A DNA stretch of 8,366 nucleotides from Bifidobacteriaceae bacterium (GTDB taxonomy: Bacteria > Actinomycetota > Actinomycetes > Actinomycetales > WQXJ01). Shown in pieces: positions 1-8,024 of the stretch (position 1 is its first letter; each line of letters begins with the position of its first letter). Location of the stretch: NCBI GenBank assembly GCA_031278075.1, contig JAITLE010000223.1, forward strand, positions 1 to 8,366, written 5' to 3'. The notes below the pieces were generated by a model. That model was not told the DNA's origin. It saw nothing but the letters and a program-made list of their open reading frames with translations, and searched no databases. A program made the translations under genes and the position numbers.

Positions 1-1328
1 CATCCACCCAGCAGATCGGCCCGCCCGGCCGAATAGACGGCGCCGATCTCACCGAGAGCGGCGGCCGGCGTCTTCGAGCCGTTCGCGATCGACTGCCCGA
101 AGCCGACCAAGGTGTCGTAGAACCCCGCCACCGGCCAGTCCGGGTAGTACGCCAGCCCGTCGGCGGCGTTCAACGCGTCCCAGTTCTGTTGGAGCACCTT
201 GGTCGCCTCGTCGGTGATGACCGAGGCGTCGCCCGCCACCGGCAGGCCGCCCAGCTCAGCCATCACGTTTTGAGCCTCGATGCCAAGAGCCACGTCGATG
301 AACTCAGCGGCCAGGTCGGCGTTCTTCGCCTTGGAGGGGACCACCAGCAGGTTCCCGCTGGAGCCCGGAGAGAAGCTCGAGCCCGGGAACAAGAACTGTC
401 CGAGCTTGAACGGCGTCTCGGTGTTCAACCGGCCGAACCACCAAGAGCCGGAGAACATCATGGGATAAGTGCCCGCGATGAACGCCGTCCCCATGTCCTC
501 CGCCGTCAACCCGGACGCGTCCGAGGAGACATAGCCCTTCGCGACCCAGTCCGCCAGCTTCTCGGTCCCCGCGAGCATCGGCCCGGCGGTGAAGTCGACA
601 TCGCCGTCGAACAGCTGATAGCTGTCGATGAAGGCGCGGTCGGCCTCGGCCAGGACCAACTCGTACCACAACTGCATCAGCGGATACTCGGCGCCCGCCT
701 CGGCGAGCGGAGTGATCCCCGCCTGGAGGAACGCGTCCATCGCCGCCTCGAGCTCCGCCAGCGTGGTCGGCACGGCGATCGAATTCGCCTCGAACATGTC
801 CTGGTTGTAGTAGACCGTGACATATTCGCCGTAGGTCGGCGCGCCATACCAGTTGCCGGAGCCCATGAGCCCGTTCTCGTCATAGCGCGCGGTCGTCTGG
901 AGCGACGCCGAAAGCTTGGTGTCCCAGCCGAACTCGGCCGCCTTCGCGGTCAAGTCCGTCAACAACCCCTGAGCGGCCAATTGCCCAGCCGTCCCGTTGC
1001 CCTTGTTGTACTCCATGATGTCGGGCACGTCGCTGCCCGTCAGGACGATCTTCGCGTTCTTTTGGAGCTGCTCGAAGGTCTGTTTCTCGACCTTGATCGT
1101 CACCCCCTGATGGGTTTTCTCGAACTCTTCGATCGCCTTGTTCCAGGATTGCGTCATGGCGGCCTCGTCTGACTCATAGTGCCAGAACACCAAGGTCGTC
1201 TCGGCGCCGCCGGTGGCGGAGGGATCTCCGCCCGGCGAGTCGCCGTTCGAGCCGCAGCCGGCCACAGCCAGCGCTCCTGTCACGACCAAGGCGGTCGCGA
1301 GCTTCGGGAACCGAGCCTTCGATTTCAT
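1..1328 (-). CDS. ABC transporter sugar-binding lipoprotein (solute-binding family 1), 3' end cut by window edge
   Basis: This should be the extracellular substrate-capturing subunit of an ABC importer of the carbohydrate type, tethered to the membrane by lipid. The reading frame is open for 442 codons from the ATG at 1328 to the left edge; the two remaining bases are TG, so the next codon could be a TGA stop or Cys/Trp. The length already matches a full family member (about 420-450 residues). The N-terminus has a Lys/Arg-containing start, a hydrophobic stretch (residues 10-23) and a lipobox V-A-G-C with Cys25 as the lipidation site, followed by a Gly/Ser/Asp linker. Mature residues 44-80 (LVFWHYES, then a helix ending VTIKVEK) are typical of family 1 solute-binding proteins, as are the 'VPDIMEYNKGN' and 'GAPTYGEYVTVYYNQDMF' segments. 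The start is supported by AGGAAGG at 1345-1339, 10 nt upstream. It lies 80 bp after the GH3 gene on the same strand, so co-transcription is likely. Permease genes would be expected to the left. Ligand identity is unknown; an oligosaccharide is inferred from family and context. Confidence 0.92.
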   Translation of the reverse strand, partial: MKSKARFPKLATALVVTGALAVAGCGSNGDSPGGDPSATGGAETTLVFWHYESDEAAMTQSWNKAIEEFEKTHQGVTIKVEKQTFEQLQKNAKIVLTGSDVPDIMEYNKGNGTAGQLAAQGLLTDLTAKAAEFGWDTKLSASLQTTARYDENGLMGSGNWYGAPTYGEYVTVYYNQDMFEANSIAVPTTLAELEAAMDAFLQAGITPLAEAGAEYPLMQLWYELVLAEADRAFIDSYQLFDGDVDFTAGPMLAGTEKLADWVAKGYVSSDASGLTAEDMGTAFIAGTYPMMFSGSWWFGRLNTETPFKLGQFLFPGSSFSPGSSGNLLVVPSKAKNADLAAEFIDVALGIEAQNVMAELGGLPVAGDASVITDEATKVLQQNWDALNAADGLAYYPDWPVAGFYDTLVGFGQSIANGSKTPAAALGEIGAVYSAGRADLLGG

Positions 1329-1408
1329 GTTGTCATTTCCTTCCTGAAGACCATTCGTGATCCGCGATTTGTGTGGGTGAAGGATTCTGGGAGGTGATTC
1401 GGGGCTGT

Positions 1409-4400
1409 TCAGGAGATCACCCGCCGACTGCGGATGACCACGCCCGCCACGATCAAGCCCAGCGCGATCAGGCACATCGGCAACAGCGGGCCGGAGCCGG
1501 TGACCGGCAACGGCGAGGCGCCGCCCGGTGTGGTGGCGCCACCGCTCGGCGCCGCGCCAGAAGGCTCCTCAGAGGGCGCCCCAGTCGGCTCCTCGGTCGG
1601 CGCCTCAGTCGGCTCCTCAGTCGGCGGCGAATCCACAGGCAGGACCTCGACATCGAATCCGACAGTGACCGTCTGCCCGGCATCGTCGGTCCAAGTGACG
1701 TCGAAGCTGTAGTCGCCGGCCGCCGCGGTCCCCGCGTCGAAGGTGACCACACCCGCGGTGGTCGCCGTCACGCTGGCCCCCGCGGGGACGCCGGCCCCGA
1801 CGACAGCCGTGACGGCCTCGCCGGTCAGCTCCGCGTCGAAGGTCGTGCTCCCGCCGCTCGCGACGCTCCCCGCCCCGCCGCTCGCCTGCGGCACGGCCAA
1901 CACCGTGACCGTGTGGGTGACCGTCACCGACTGCCCCAGGTTGTCGTAGAACGTCACCGGGATCGAGTAGGTCCCCGGCCCGCTCGCCTCGAACGTGACC
2001 GTGCCGTCCGACCTGAGGACGGCATCAGCCGTCGCCGCGTCCCCGTCACTGGAGGTGACCGTGCCGAGCGCAGTCGCCTCCAAATCCAACGAAGCGGTCG
2101 CGACGTCCGGGTCGGCGGCGGGCACGGCATCGAGCACCGCCTGTTTGACCGTGCCGTTGCCGTCCGATTCGCCGATCGACGCGGTGGCAGCCGTCGCAGT
2201 GGGCGGCACCTGGGTCACGCTCTGGATGGCGAACCAGTTGACGCCCAAGTCGAGCCAGCCGGCCACGGCCCCGTAGGTCGAGGAGATGTCCGTGTTGGGG
2301 ATCTCCGCCGAGACGTCGAAGACGAAGTAGATGTCGTGCGTGCCCGAGACGGGCGCCAGCGAGATGGTCTGTGTCTCCCACGCGTAGACCACATTCAGGT
2401 AGTCCTGAGGCTCGGTCAGGTCGCGGTCGCCCGTGACCGTCAACTCGCCCAGTTTGACCCCGTTCACCGGGTCGTCCGCCATGACCGTGATCGTGGCCGG
2501 CTCGGTGGAGACCTTGACGTAGCGCAGCACCATGTCGAGCTGATCCGCTGTGCCGAGGTCGATGTTGCGGTACACCGCCCAGTCGCCGTCGCGCACGCGG
2601 TTGAGTTGGAGCGTCACGTCGTCGCCGTGGACGTTGTCCGCGCGGAGGTTCGAGGCGACGCCGCCCACGTTGCCCTGCGCGTCGAACACCTCGGCCTCGA
2701 TCCGCACCGGATAGGCAGTCTTGGTCTCTTGGCCCTGGATGACGATCTTCGACGTCCAGGAGAGCCCGTTGGCAGTGGTCGCCGTCACGTAGACCTCGCC
2801 GTCGCCGACGCCGGTGGCGCGCAAGGTGGCGTTCCAGGCCCGCATGTTGTTGCCGCTGGTTTGGCCCTCGATGAAGCCGGCGCCCTCGCTGCCCGGCACG
2901 ATCTCGGCCAGGTCGGTCGCATTGCCGGCCTGGTCCGTCACCGTGTAGGTGACCGGCCGCGCCGCGGTGGTGGGCGCCGGGTACGTCTGGGCGCTCAGCC
3001 ACAGCGTGCCCTGGTGCTGCCAGATCGAGCCGAACGCCGTGAACTGGTTCGGACCCCACGTGATGTCGCCGGGCCTGGAGTCCCAGCCGCTGCGGATGAT
3101 CACAGCCTCGGGGTTCGTGCCCGCCGCCACCGTCTGGTTGAGCAGTTCGACGTCCAGGTAGGACGATGCCGTGCCCGCCGCCGTCGGGTATCGCGCCACC
3201 ACGCGGACAGTTCCGTCGCCCGTCCCGGCAGCTGTCAGCTGGCCGCTGGCGCTCACCGTGGCGAGAGTTGTCGCCGCGCCCGAGGTGTCGGTGACCGACC
3301 AGGTGACCGGGCCGGTGACGACCTTGGGGGCCGCGGTCGCGGCTTCCACCACGAGGCTGCCGGAGCGCTGTTCGATCCTGGCCGGCGTCGCGACCCGCGC
3401 CCGGGTGAGGGATGTGGCGACGTTCGAGTTGTAGTGGTAGGCGGCCACCGAGATGTCGGCGTCCTGGGCGCCCGCCGAGGCGCCGAGCTTCAGCCAGGAC
3501 ACGGAGATGTTCGCGGTCGGCGAGACCAGATACAGATCGGCCGTGCCTGTGGCGCCGGTGAGGCTCGCGCCAACGCTGACATACGTCTGGGCGTGTCCCG
3601 TCGGCGACACGGTGACCGTGCCGACCTGGGTCCCGCCCGCGGCGGCGTCGGGGGCGGCGCGCCACACCTCGATCAACGCGGCGTCGGGGTTCGGGTTCGA
3701 CGCCCGGAGCGAGATCGCCACCGAGCTGGAGCCGAGGGCCACCCGACCGTATTGGACCCAGCCTCCAGCCTTGCGGAAGTTGATGCCGTAGGAGTTGTCC
3801 TCATGCACTGAGACCGGGATGACGTCCGCCCTGAGCCCGGTCGAGGTGACATCAGTGAACGAATAGTCGTCGAACAGCTCCGCTGAGGTGACGGTCGAGA
3901 GGTTCCGGGCCGGCAGGGCGGCGCCGGTGACGGTCAGCTTCGCGGACGCGAGCTGGTCGGCGGCGGCCGAGGAGCGGCCCGCGGAGATCGTGTACGAGCC
4001 GGGCTCTAGCACATAGCCGCCGCTCTCCACATCCCAGACCGCGAAGCTGTCCAGCGCCACATCGAAGGTCAGCGTCTTGGTCTCATTCGGGACCAGGTTG
4101 ACCCGCTCGAAGCCGACCAGACGGCGGATCGGGTATTCGATCCTCGACGCGGCGGCGCCATCGTATGAGGCGTAGACCTGGACCACCTCGTCGCTGGCCA
4201 CAGTGCCGGTGTTCTTGACGACGGCGGTCACCTTGACCGTGCCCGTCGACACGTTCGGATTGGCGAGCGAGGCCGGCGCGACCGCGACGCTCTGGTAAGC
4301 GAACGTGGTGTAGGTCAGGCCGTAGCCGAACGGATAAATCGGGGAACCGTCGTAATACTGGTAGGTGCGGTCGCCCTTGATGATGTCGTAATCGGAGATC

Positions 4401-6655
4401 GTCGGGAGGACGCCGACGCCGGGATACCAGGTCTGGTTGAGCCGGCCCGCCGGCGCGTAGTCGCCGAACAGCACGTCCGCCACCGCGTCGCCGAGCTCCT
4501 GGCCGGCGTGCGAGGTGTAGACGATGCCCTTGACGTTCGGGTTGGCGACGACATCGGAGATGTCGAACGGATAGGAGCCGACGATCACGACGACAGTGTT
4601 CGGATTGACCGCGGACACGGCGTTGATCAGAGCTTCTTGCTCCGGCGGCAGCTTGATGTCCGGCGCGGTGGTCTGCCTGTCGTAGGTCTCCCGCGAGGTC
4701 ATGTGCGGCTGGTCGCCCACCGCGACGACAGCGACGTCTGCGCCGGTGGCCTTGGCGACGGCATCGGCCTGGCCGTCAACCACGGTGACCATCTCGAAGC
4801 TGCGGTTAGCGCTGTTGTTGTTGCCGTTGTGGACGACGTTGTAGGGCGAGCTCGAACTCACATACACGTTGGCTGCGGCCGTGGCGGCCGCCACACCCGT
4901 GCCCTTGACGAACCGCAACGAGACGACGTCGCCGGACGCCTGGACGATCCCCAGGTTCTGGTCGGTGGACCACTGTTGCGACGCGCGGTTGACACCTTCG
5001 TAGCCGGGCGGATCCGCGTTCGCGACGAGCGTGTTGCCTGAGCCGCGGGCGGCCAAGTAGCGGTCTGTGTCGACCGACCGGAGCAGCATGTTGTTGTAGC
5101 CGTAGTCGTAGAGCTGGAACTGGGCTTTCGGATCGGCCGCGGACGTCCCAGTGCCGGTCAGCGGGCTCGACGCGGTGGCGCCGGTGACGAGGAACTTGCC
5201 GTCCACGTCCGCGCTGCCGCCGGTCACCTGCAAGGCGATGGTGTCGACGCCGCGGCTGAACGCCAGCGTGCCGCCGCCGGTCAGCTTGGCGGCCATCGAG
5301 TCCTTGATGTAGGTGGTGTAGGGGTAGGTGCCGGCGTAGAAGTCGGTCGAGTTCTCATCCCCGAGCGGGCCCACCAGGGCCAGGTCGGCGGATTTGGCGA
5401 GGGGCAGGATGCCGGCCTCGTTCTTGAGGAGGACCACCTGCTCCTGGGCGGCTTGGGCCGCGACCGCACGGCTGGCTGCGGTGTCCAGGGCGTTCTCCTT
5501 GTTCAGCGCCTTGTACGGGTTGGCGTCCGGGTCGGGATCCAGGTCGCCAGCCTTGAGCCGGACCAGGAGGATGCCGTAGATGGCGGCGTCGATGTCCGCT
5601 TCGGTGATCATGCCGCGGGCCAGCGCCTCATAGAACTCGCGGCGGGTCTCTGGGGTGTTGGTGTCGCTCGAAGTCATCACGGCGATGCCGTTGAGCAGCG
5701 AATCCGCCATGGATGCGGCTTGACCGATCGCGGAGTTGGGATAGTAGGCGTTGGAGCCAGAGAGGTTCGAGGGCGAGGCCGCGTCGGTCACGGCGAAGAA
5801 CGAGCCCTTCGTGCCGCCTTCGATCCACTGGTCGTACATGACCGAGGAGATCTCCGGCAGCGTCATGGTCGGTTTGCCGTTGATCAGGTTGTACGCGGTC
5901 ATGATGCCGTTCGCGGTCCCGGCCTCGATGGCGGGGCTGAACGCCTGGTAGTAATACTCGTATAGGTTGCGCTGGCTGGCGTTCGCCGAATAAGCGGCGC
6001 GGCTGGCCTCCTGGCCGTAGGCCGCGAAGTGCTTCAATGTGGGAATCGCCTGGTAATAGCCGTCCTCGCCACCTTGGATGCCGGCCGCCATCTCGGTGGA
6101 CATGACGCCGGCTAGGTAGGCGTCCTCGCCCATCGACTCGGAGGCCCGGCCGGCCCGCGGGTCACGGGCCAGATCCACCACCGGCGCCCAGATGTCGATT
6201 CCGTTGAAGCGCGCGTCAACCGAGTTGTAGGCCCTCGCCTCGGAGCCCACCACGTCGCCGATCTGCTCGGCGAGTTCGGGGTTCCAGGTCATCGCGATGC
6301 CTGTGTTCTGCGGGAAGACTGTGGCGTAGCCCAGCCACGACAGGCCGTGGAGGCCTTCCGTGCCGGTGCGGAATTGCGGGACGCCCAAGCGGATGATGGC
6401 GCCGCTGAACTGGTGGAGCAGCGCCACCTTCTCATCGAGCGTGAGACGCGAGATCAGGTCTTCGACCCGAGCGTCGTCGCTCAGGGATGTGTCTTGGAAC
6501 GGGTAGGCGACGCCGTTCACACCGGTGGAGGAGGGGCCTGGCACGGCGACCGCCGAGCCCTGCCCCCCTAAGAATCCTGTGGCCGCGACGGCCGCGACGG
6601 CCAATAGGGCCGCGCCCTTCTTCTTGTAGCTATGTGAACGTCCGGAGTCGTTCAT
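1409..6655 (-). CDS. Sortase-anchored multimodular glycoside hydrolase family 3 (beta-glycosidase, possibly xylosidase/glucosidase-type)
   Basis: A secreted retaining exo-beta-glycosidase of family GH3, 1748 residues, about twice the usual 700-900. Signal peptide 1-37: KKK, a hydrophobic core, then an A-V-A cleavage motif. GH3 N-terminal barrel, about 55-370: TEGLHG (100-104 region, resembling the NEALHG of xylosidase-type GH3), RDPRAGR (164-170), KHFAAYG (K208/H209), and FFAVTD with Asp291 as predicted nucleophile. GH3 C-terminal domain, about 405-780: SRETYDR with Glu656 as candidate acid/base, then a KLPPEQ segment. It is interrupted at about 475-625 by a probable beta-trefoil (fascin-like) insert. 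Then a GH3-type fibronectin III-like domain (about 800-895), CBM6-like module (about 920-1057; W966, Y969), two Ig-like modules (about 1083-1308), second CBM6-like module (about 1313-1480; E1320, W1359, Y1362), two more Ig-like modules (about 1481-1673), a Pro/Thr/Glu/Ser linker, LPVTG (1716-1720), a membrane helix and RSRR tail. Start supported by GAAGGGA at 6671-6665, 9 nt upstream. No frameshift seen. GH3 membership and wall anchoring are firm; the substrate is not. Confidence 0.96.
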   Translation of the reverse strand: MNDSGRSHSYKKKGAALLAVAAVAATGFLGGQGSAVAVPGPSSTGVNGVAYPFQDTSLSDDARVEDLISRLTLDEKVALLHQFSGAIIRLGVPQFRTGTEGLHGLSWLGYATVFPQNTGIAMTWNPELAEQIGDVVGSEARAYNSVDARFNGIDIWAPVVDLARDPRAGRASESMGEDAYLAGVMSTEMAAGIQGGEDGYYQAIPTLKHFAAYGQEASRAAYSANASQRNLYEYYYQAFSPAIEAGTANGIMTAYNLINGKPTMTLPEISSVMYDQWIEGGTKGSFFAVTDAASPSNLSGSNAYYPNSAIGQAASMADSLLNGIAVMTSSDTNTPETRREFYEALARGMITEADIDAAIYGILLVRLKAGDLDPDPDANPYKALNKENALDTAASRAVAAQAAQEQVVLLKNEAGILPLAKSADLALVGPLGDENSTDFYAGTYPYTTYIKDSMAAKLTGGGTLAFSRGVDTIALQVTGGSADVDGKFLVTGATASSPLTGTGTSAADPKAQFQLYDYGYNNMLLRSVDTDRYLAARGSGNTLVANADPPGYEGVNRASQQWSTDQNLGIVQASGDVVSLRFVKGTGVAAATAAANVYVSSSSPYNVVHNGNNNSANRSFEMVTVVDGQADAVAKATGADVAVVAVGDQPHMTSRETYDRQTTAPDIKLPPEQEALINAVSAVNPNTVVVIVGSYPFDISDVVANPNVKGIVYTSHAGQELGDAVADVLFGDYAPAGRLNQTWYPGVGVLPTISDYDIIKGDRTYQYYDGSPIYPFGYGLTYTTFAYQSVAVAPASLANPNVSTGTVKVTAVVKNTGTVASDEVVQVYASYDGAAASRIEYPIRRLVGFERVNLVPNETKTLTFDVALDSFAVWDVESGGYVLEPGSYTISAGRSSAAADQLASAKLTVTGAALPARNLSTVTSAELFDDYSFTDVTSTGLRADVIPVSVHEDNSYGINFRKAGGWVQYGRVALGSSSVAISLRASNPNPDAALIEVWRAAPDAAAGGTQVGTVTVSPTGHAQTYVSVGASLTGATGTADLYLVSPTANISVSWLKLGASAGAQDADISVAAYHYNSNVATSLTRARVATPARIEQRSGSLVVEAATAAPKVVTGPVTWSVTDTSGAATTLATVSASGQLTAAGTGDGTVRVVARYPTAAGTASSYLDVELLNQTVAAGTNPEAVIIRSGWDSRPGDITWGPNQFTAFGSIWQHQGTLWLSAQTYPAPTTAARPVTYTVTDQAGNATDLAEIVPGSEGAGFIEGQTSGNNMRAWNATLRATGVGDGEVYVTATTANGLSWTSKIVIQGQETKTAYPVRIEAEVFDAQGNVGGVASNLRADNVHGDDVTLQLNRVRDGDWAVYRNIDLGTADQLDMVLRYVKVSTEPATITVMADDPVNGVKLGELTVTGDRDLTEPQDYLNVVYAWETQTISLAPVSGTHDIYFVFDVSAEIPNTDISSTYGAVAGWLDLGVNWFAIQSVTQVPPTATAATASIGESDGNGTVKQAVLDAVPAADPDVATASLDLEATALGTVTSSDGDAATADAVLRSDGTVTFEASGPGTYSIPVTFYDNLGQSVTVTHTVTVLAVPQASGGAGSVASGGSTTFDAELTGEAVTAVVGAGVPAGASVTATTAGVVTFDAGTAAAGDYSFDVTWTDDAGQTVTVGFDVEVLPVDSPPTEEPTEAPTEEPTGAPSEEPSGAAPSGGATTPGGASPLPVTGSGPLLPMCLIALGLIVAGVVIRSRRVIS

Positions 6656-6664
6656 GCTGGTTGA
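6656..6664 (-). promoter_or_regulatory. Spacer between ribosome-binding site and GH3 start
   Basis: The GH3 start at 6655 is fixed by the Shine-Dalgarno-like GAAGGGA lying immediately upstream of this 9-nt spacer (6671-6665 on the minus strand). The next in-frame residues are the positively charged n-region of a signal peptide, which agrees with this start. Confidence 0.7.
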
Positions 6665-6755
6665 TCCCTTCGGTCGAGGCTAAGTCCTGTGAGCAGGCCA
6701 ATTGCCGGTTGGGTTGCGTGAGCCCGGTGCGCCGCATTGCGCCGAACAGCGAGTC

Positions 6756-6765
6756 GAAGCGCTTC
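6756..6765. promoter_or_regulatory. LacI-family operator, promoter-distal copy (GAAGCGCTTC)
   Basis: Perfect 10-bp palindrome GAAGCGCTTC with a central CG, the usual form of LacI-family operators. It lies within the 15-bp direct repeat GAGTCGAAGCGCTTC, whose other copy starts 17 bp away. It sits 100 bp upstream of the GH3 start codon, in the gap between the regulator gene and the hydrolase gene. Binding by the neighbouring LacI-family protein is inferred. Confidence 0.8.
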
Positions 6766-6772
6766 CGGAGTC

Positions 6773-6782
6773 GAAGCGCTTC
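6773..6782. promoter_or_regulatory. LacI-family operator, promoter-proximal copy (GAAGCGCTTC)
   Basis: Second identical perfect 10-bp palindrome, centre to centre 17 bp from the first. It begins two bases downstream of a candidate -10 element for the GH3 gene, so it would cover the expected transcription start, a classical position for repression. The spacing is not a whole number of helical turns (about 1.6 turns), so two dimers would sit on different faces of the DNA. Confidence 0.8.
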
Positions 6783-6784
6783 AC

Positions 6785-6814
6785 ATGCTGTCACGGCCGT
6801 GGCGTCGGCGTCAA
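6785..6814 (-). promoter_or_regulatory. Candidate sigma70-type promoter of the GH3 gene
   Basis: On the minus strand TTGACG (6814-6809, five of six matches to the -35 consensus) is followed after 18 bp by CAGCAT (6790-6785, three of six matches including the key A and final T). Transcription would then start near 6778, inside the proximal operator, leaving a leader of roughly 120 nt. The -35 is good and the -10 poor. The call rests mainly on how well it fits with the operators. Confidence 0.45.
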
Positions 6815-6894
6815 TGGGTAGAACTGCCCAAAGGGCTGGATTCAGGGTTCGGCTACCCGCCTGAGCAGGCCTTCACCCGCCCAGGCGGCCTACG

Positions 6895-7929
6895 TCAGGC
6901 CACGCGGGCGGGGCCCAAGCTGGCGCCTAGGACCAGGCGGCACGGCAACAAGGCCTGGACGGGCTCGCGGGGATCGTCCGGCGGCGCTTGGAGAGACTCG
7001 ATGAGCAGGCGGACGGCCAGGCCGCCGAGCTCCGCCGCCGGCGGCTCAAGAGTCGTCAGCCGCGGCTGGAACATCTCGGTCACCCGCGCGGATGAGGCGA
7101 CCGCGATGATCGAGTAATCCTCCGGCACGCCGGCGCCGATCTCAGTGATGGCGCGGAGCACACCAGCGGCCGCCCGGTCATTCATCACGGCGACTGCGGT
7201 CAGGTCCGGAGCCTCGCGCAACAGGTCGCGGAACTCCAACAAGCCCGAATCCGGGCCATCGCCGCACAACCGCTCCTTATAGCGGACCCCGAATTCCGCC
7301 GCCGCCGCTCTGAAACCCTGCTCCGCTCGGACCGTCGGTCCGTAGGCGCTGGAGAGGGTCGACGGCGAATGGTTGAGGAACGCGATCGACTGGTGCCCGA
7401 GCTCATACAGGTGCTGGACGGCATCGTGCGCTGTGCGATCGAAGTCGATATCCGCGCAATTGCGGCCGGCGGAGTCCCGGGGACGGCCGATCATGGAGAA
7501 CGGGATGCCGGCCTCTTCGAGGATGCTGACCCTCTCGTCGTCGAGATGGACCTCCATGATCACCGCGCCGTCCACCAGGCGGCTCCCGGCGAGGGCCTCC
7601 GCCTGGCGCAGACTGCTCATATCGTTCAGGGAGAGCAGGAGCTGATAGCCGAGCGCCTCGGCGGCTTGGGTCGCGCCGGTGACGAACTCCATCTCGGTGA
7701 AACCGATGCCGCGCTCCGGATTGCGCAGCAGCAGGGTCACGATGTTCGACCGTTTGCTCGCGAGGCCTCTGGCCAGGGAGTTTGGCGCGTAACCCAGCTC
7801 TTCGACGGCGCGCATGATGCGCCGCCGGGTCGCCGCGGCGACGGGACGCCGCCCGCTCAGGGCGTACGAGACGGTGGCCAAGGCGACATTCGCCCGGTTG
7901 GCCACGTCGACCATCCTCGGCTTTGCCAT
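6895..7929 (-). CDS. LacI-family transcriptional regulator
   Basis: A 344-residue sugar-responsive DNA-binding protein, normal length for the family. Residues 6-26 form the helix-turn-helix (MVDVANRAN, then ALATVSYALSG); numbering coincides with E. coli LacI, so the operator-reading positions 17, 18 and 22 are Leu, Ala and Tyr. The hinge helix is NSLARGLASK (50-59) with Leu56 in the place of LacI Leu56, which inserts at the central CG step of operators. Residues about 62-335 form the periplasmic-binding-protein-like effector domain (DGAVIMEVHL, HLYELGHQSIAFLNH, AVMNDRAAAGVLRA). An odd point is that the usual VxGFDD segment reads IIAVASS (274-280), so the conserved acidic pair near the ligand pocket is missing. 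The start at 7929 has GAGAGGA (7943-7937) 7 nt upstream. The gene is tandem to, and 239 bp upstream of, the GH3 gene, with two LacI-type operators between them, so it is the likely local repressor. Confidence 0.95.
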   Translation of the reverse strand: MAKPRMVDVANRANVALATVSYALSGRRPVAAATRRRIMRAVEELGYAPNSLARGLASKRSNIVTLLLRNPERGIGFTEMEFVTGATQAAEALGYQLLLSLNDMSSLRQAEALAGSRLVDGAVIMEVHLDDERVSILEEAGIPFSMIGRPRDSAGRNCADIDFDRTAHDAVQHLYELGHQSIAFLNHSPSTLSSAYGPTVRAEQGFRAAAAEFGVRYKERLCGDGPDSGLLEFRDLLREAPDLTAVAVMNDRAAAGVLRAITEIGAGVPEDYSIIAVASSARVTEMFQPRLTTLEPPAAELGGLAVRLLIESLQAPPDDPREPVQALLPCRLVLGASLGPARVA

Positions 7930-8024
7930 AGGCCGGTCCTCTCAAGAAGGCGATCTGCGGAAGCATCGGACGCGAGGCGGGGCGCCCGGCCGCATCCCGG
8001 GAAGACCGTCTCCCGCCCCGCAGG

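Noticed and set aside
189..1172. A 327-codon plus-strand frame antisense to the solute-binding protein
   Set aside because: The minus-strand frame has a lipobox, a ribosome-binding site and family motifs; the plus frame is a composition-driven shadow.
2046..3665. A 539-codon minus-strand frame within the hydrolase gene
   Set aside because: It overlaps the GH3 gene in another frame on the same strand, is Arg/Gly/His-rich and has no recognisable motif.
1373..3811. An 812-codon open frame on the plus strand antisense to the hydrolase gene
   Set aside because: It is a mirror frame of the GC-rich GH3 gene. Its translation is almost all Arg, Gly, Asp, Val and His with no domain, while the opposite strand encodes clear GH3, CBM6-like and sortase-anchor features.
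6026..6035. GAAGTGCTTC, one base different from the operator palindrome, inside the hydrolase gene
   Set aside because: On the coding strand it is the codons for the conserved GH3 KHF motif, so the match is explained by protein conservation.
6857..6888. Possible terminator hairpin just after the regulator stop (CCGCCTG / CAGGCGG, 18-base loop)
   Set aside because: The loop is long, a competing short hairpin exists inside it, and no T-run follows on the minus strand.
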